Assembly: GCA_947487745.1 (NCBI GenBank)
Contig: CANKXQ010000056.1
Location: 1-7,810, forward strand
Direction: 5' to 3'
Length of the DNA stretch: 7,810 bases
From: Spartobacteria bacterium
GTDB taxonomy: Bacteria; Verrucomicrobiota; Verrucomicrobiia; Chthoniobacterales; Terrimicrobiaceae
Shown piece after piece: positions 6,287-7,810 of the stretch (positions within the stretch are counted from its first letter, which is position 1; each line of letters begins with the position of its first letter). Below the pieces are notes generated by a model, which made no database searches, was not told the origin of the DNA, and worked only from the letters and a program-made list of their open reading frames with translations. The position numbers and the translations under genes are program-made.

Positions 6287-6584
6287 GCCGGTCATTTTCC
6301 GAGACGAAGCCGAAGCCGACATGGCCGAGGCAGCCCTCTGGTATTAAGGGCGTTGTCTCGGTTTGGGCGCCGAGTTTGTGCGAAGTGTGGACGCCTGCCT
6401 TACTTTGGTTTCCCGCCAGCCCACGCTCTTTCCCGTTATTCACCGCGAGGCCCGCATGGCCTTGCCTCGCCGTTTTCCTTATCTGATCATTTACAGTATT
6501 TTACAGGATTTTATTTCCGTCGTCGCCGTCATTCACGGCAAGCTACACCCGCGCCGCTGGAAAGCCCGCTTGGAAGAAGACTGA
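6283..6584 (+). pseudogene. RelE/ParE-family toxin, inactivated
   Basis: The body of the toxin is in one frame from about 6285 to TGA 6582-6584. It runs 'VIFRDEAEADMAEAALWY', then an in-frame TAA (6345-6347), then 'GRCLGLGAEFVRSVDACLTL', 'RQPTLFPVIHREARMALPRR', 'FPYLIIYSI' and 'HPRRWKARL'. The order matches RelE/ParE toxins, in which the stop position usually carries Glu; GAA to TAA is a one-base change. The likely start, GTG 6283, overlaps the antitoxin stop but is out of frame with 'VIFRDEA' at 6291: 8 nt separate them instead of a multiple of three, so a small deletion near the start is a second lesion. Restart at TTG 6363 would miss the first third of the fold. Family toxins cut mRNA at the ribosome or poison gyrase. 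Inactivity is inferred. Confidence 0.85.
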
Positions 6585-6589
6585 AGTTC

Positions 6590-6615
6590 ACCCGCTGGTC
6601 ACACGGGTATTTTCC
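6590..6615 (+). terminator. Weak hairpin after the toxin remnant
   Basis: acccg (6590-6594) pairs with cgggt (6604-6608) around a 9-nt loop, followed by 'attttcc'. It falls 6 bp after the toxin stop. The stem is only 5 bp, so it is a tentative transcript end. Confidence 0.25.
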
Positions 6616-6659
6616 GGATCGATTACCTGCTGCCGTCGGAACCCGCAGCTCTTCCGCCA

Positions 6660-6971
6660 TTAACCCACACGCGACAGGGACAACGTCAACTCCCCTTTAG
6701 CGACCATGTGGAGAACGCTGGCGGCCAGCGTTTGGTAGGGCAACCCCGCCTCCTCTGCCCGTGCCCGCAACCCAGCAATCGTCTCATGCGTGGTGCGGAT
6801 GTTGATGCGTGCCGGACGCGATGGCTTCCGCGCCACCTTCATCTTCGCGGCTACAGAGGGCTCCGGGATTCCCAGTGCCTTCTGCTGATCGGGATCGAGC
6901 GCATGCCCCTCCGCAAATTTCCATCCCTCATCAGCGGGTTCTGCTGTGTAGTTAAGTTTTTTGGTTTTCAT
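6660..6971 (-). CDS. Ribbon-helix-helix (CopG-like) antitoxin of a BrnT pair
   Basis: From ATG 6969-6971 the product has 103 residues, starting 'MKTKKLNYTAEP'. An upstream in-frame GTG (7004) would overlap the toxin remnant and is not preferred. The C-terminal half carries the ribbon-helix-helix region: strand 'ARINIRTT', helix 'HETIAGLRARAEEAGLPYQT', and 'LAASVLHMVAKGEL'. The N-terminal half would be the toxin-binding part. Upstream on the same strand are the two pieces of a BrnT toxin gene, whose stop (6952-6954) overlaps this start by 20 bp: the toxin-first order expected for BrnT systems. A 'ggagg' (6988-6992) lies 16 nt before the ATG, too far to be ideal, so coupling to toxin translation was probably important and may now be lost. 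The product likely binds DNA at its own promoter. Confidence 0.78.
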   Translation of the reverse strand: MKTKKLNYTAEPADEGWKFAEGHALDPDQQKALGIPEPSVAAKMKVARKPSRPARINIRTTHETIAGLRARAEEAGLPYQTLAASVLHMVAKGELTLSLSRVG

Positions 6972-7280
6972 AGGCGCTCTTTTGTTTCCTCCAATATCCA
7001 GCACCGATCACGCGCGCGGGATTCGCAACCCGAAAACAGATTTTGGAGAGGATGAGCAGGAGGGACAGGAATGTCTGAAGGGTGTTGGGAATTGAACAAG
7101 CCACTGGAATTAAATAAAATTTCAAACAACTCATTATCAGTGCTCTCCGTGTTCTCTGTGTTCTCTGTGGTTAATCATGCTGGAATCGGGATCTTCGAAA
7201 ACCCGCAGGACCGTGGAAAAATCCACACCGTGCTTGGCCAAGTTGGCCGCTTCTTTGGCCGGGTCGAATTCCAACTGCAT
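6952..7280 (-). pseudogene. brnT: BrnT toxin split by a repeat element
   Basis: An ATG at 7278-7280 opens 47 codons. The first 33 match the BrnT start: 'MQLEFDPAKEAANLAKHGVD' then 'FSTVLRVFEDPDS'. The frame then enters the repeat, reads 'INHREHREHGEH' and stops at TGA 7137-7139. The C-terminal end of BrnT reappears in another frame at about 7014-6952: 'RVIGAGYWRKQKSAYENQ', matching the usual 'RIIGAR...R-ER-YE' ending, with stop TAA 6952-6954. About 35 central residues, including the core strands, are gone, replaced by about 155 bp of repeat. BrnT is an RNase toxin of RelE fold whose loss leaves the ribbon-helix-helix antitoxin downstream. The N-terminal match is strong; the C-terminal match is shorter but lies exactly where expected. 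Confidence 0.75.
7020..7177. repeat. Dispersed element with tandem 'ttctctgtg' units
   Basis: In plus orientation it runs from about 'cgcaacccgaaaacagattt' (from 7024) through a purine-rich stretch with 'gatgagcaggagggacagga', an AT-rich middle (7108-7138), and ends with 'ctctccgtg', 'ttctctgtg', 'ttctctgtg', 'gttaat' (about 7143-7175). The tandem 9-mers and the ending 'ctgtggttaa' are of the kind I recall as dispersed repeats in Verrucomicrobia and related phyla. Its edges are inferred from where the BrnT reading frames stop matching. No ORF inside looks like a transposase, so it is non-autonomous. No target-site duplication is evident. Confidence 0.55.
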
Positions 7281-7299
7281 GTGCCGAATGTGTGCCGCA

Positions 7300-7600
7300 T
7301 AAATTCACATGTCAAGCCCTCCCTGGGTGGATTACCAATCGGGAACGCCAACGTCCCCGTTGGCTTCGCTCGGCATGTTTCTCGGGCCGAGGAGGACCTC
7401 AGCGTGCCTGAAAAAGGAGCGGCAGCGCGCCACCATGGGAGGAGCGTGCTTTGCGTTGCTCGCGCCTCTCCGAGCTGTATCGCTCTCCGAGCAGGAAGTC
7501 TGCTTGCTACCCCCTTCGGGCCATCGGCGATGTGCTTCCTTCGCACTTCCCAGTGCTTCGGTTGGCATGGCCCCAAAACACGACTTCTGCCCTTTCCGGG
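7300..7600. repeat. Structured, probably repetitive region between BrnT and MazF remnants
   Basis: No family-like protein is encoded here on either strand. Seen are an inverted repeat gccaacg/cgttggc (7347-7353 and 7358-7364, loop tccc), the near-palindrome ctcgg-g-ccgag near 7381, gagg-a-cctc near 7392, a direct repeat ctctccgag (two copies about 17 bp apart near 7475-7495), and a gcact/agtgc hairpin near 7547. Related strings 'ttggcttcgctcggcatg' and 'gcttcggttggcatg' occur near both ends (7360-7377 and 7555-7570). It may be a dispersed repeat or degraded insertion. Confidence 0.4.
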
Positions 7601-7810
7601 CGTTGCCGAGCTCTCCACGCACCACGGCGCAAACAGCTTGGCGGATTTCCGTGAGCTTTGTTTCCGTGATGTGGCCAGCCACCCGGCGAACGATGTTGCT
7701 ACTGGCAGTGACCAGCCTATGCGGCAAAAGGAAACTTTGCTTCGGCAATCCACCCGCGAAAAAATCCGATTCGTGGATAGGTATCGCGTTTTTATGCGTC
7801 AGGGGTTGGC
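7332..7810 (-). CDS. Probable MazF/PemK toxin C-terminal half with abnormal tail (partial)
   Basis: The frame is open from the right edge to TAA 7332-7334 (158 codons). The first 60 or so residues (about 7808-7617) fit the end of a MazF/PemK toxin: 'LTHKNAIPIHESDFFAGGLP', 'KQSFLLPHRLVTASSNIV', 'RRVAGHITETKLTEIRQAV'. The last part corresponds to the closing 'GrLspeKl.ei..al' helix of the family. MazF proteins cut mRNA at short sites and normally end about here. Instead the frame runs on for about 95 residues rich in Arg, Ser, Ala and Cys, ending 'GPRNMPSEANGDVGVPDW', which look like a translated repeat. Either the native stop was lost or the frame stays open by chance. The antitoxin gene would lie beyond the right edge. 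Integrity of the N-terminal half is unknown. Confidence 0.55.
   Translation of the reverse strand, partial: QPLTHKNAIPIHESDFFAGGLPKQSFLLPHRLVTASSNIVRRVAGHITETKLTEIRQAVCAVVRGELGNARKGQKSCFGAMPTEALGSAKEAHRRWPEGGSKQTSCSESDTARRGASNAKHAPPMVARCRSFFRHAEVLLGPRNMPSEANGDVGVPDW

Noticed and set aside
6353..6700. Plus-strand frame beginning inside the ParE remnant
   Set aside because: Arg/Pro/Ser-rich out-of-frame reading of the toxin remnant and its spacer; the ParE-like frame explains the sequence better.
7175..7753. A 192-codon minus-strand frame over the BrnT and MazF remnants
   Set aside because: It is out of frame with both the BrnT N-terminus (start 7280) and the MazF-like end, and its composition matches a shadow frame.

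Overview
The window reads as a piece of a GC-rich chromosome from a soil or aquatic heterotroph. The sulfatase plus formylglycine-generating enzyme set, the GTG starts with no clear Shine-Dalgarno sequence, and the dispersed elements ending in 'ccgtggt' or 'ctgtggttaa' strings together suggest Verrucomicrobiota or a PVC relative. That assignment is inference from style, not from a marker gene.

Layout. Positions 1-792 hold the C-terminal part of a large arylsulfatase whose catalytic Cys/Ser lies upstream of the window. Next, in the same direction, is an exported HAD-family phosphatase-like protein (899-1885). Facing it is a bona fide formylglycine-generating enzyme (2029-3081, minus) with both active-site cysteines and a lipoprotein-type signal, preceded by a possible 56-codon ORF that overlaps it by GTGA. 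FGE converts the sulfatase active-site Cys to formylglycine, so the three genes form a sulfatase-maturation neighbourhood whose enzymes appear to act outside the cytoplasm.

Positions 3269-3728 hold a decayed gene: a signal peptide in one frame, followed in another frame by a shortened lamin-tail-like domain. A palindrome-rich spacer (3729-3971) leads to an intact protein with three universal stress domains (3972-5309).

From about 5310 to the right edge the window becomes a wreckage zone of repeats and toxin-antitoxin (TA) remnants. It contains a nested palindromic repeat (about 5494-5666), a LuxR-type DNA-binding fragment on the minus strand reading into that repeat, and an intact addiction-module antitoxin (6068-6286) followed by a RelE/ParE toxin killed by a nonsense codon and a start-proximal frameshift. 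It also contains an intact ribbon-helix-helix antitoxin (6660-6971, minus) whose upstream BrnT toxin gene is split by a second repeat element carrying tandem 'ttctctgtg' units. Last is the C-terminal half of a probable MazF/PemK toxin, open to the right edge and running into a structured, non-family tail (7332-7810, minus).

The main message of the right half is that two TA pairs have lost the toxin but kept the antitoxin, with repeat insertion as one visible cause. The BrnT N-terminal fragment is only 47 codons and is easy to miss.
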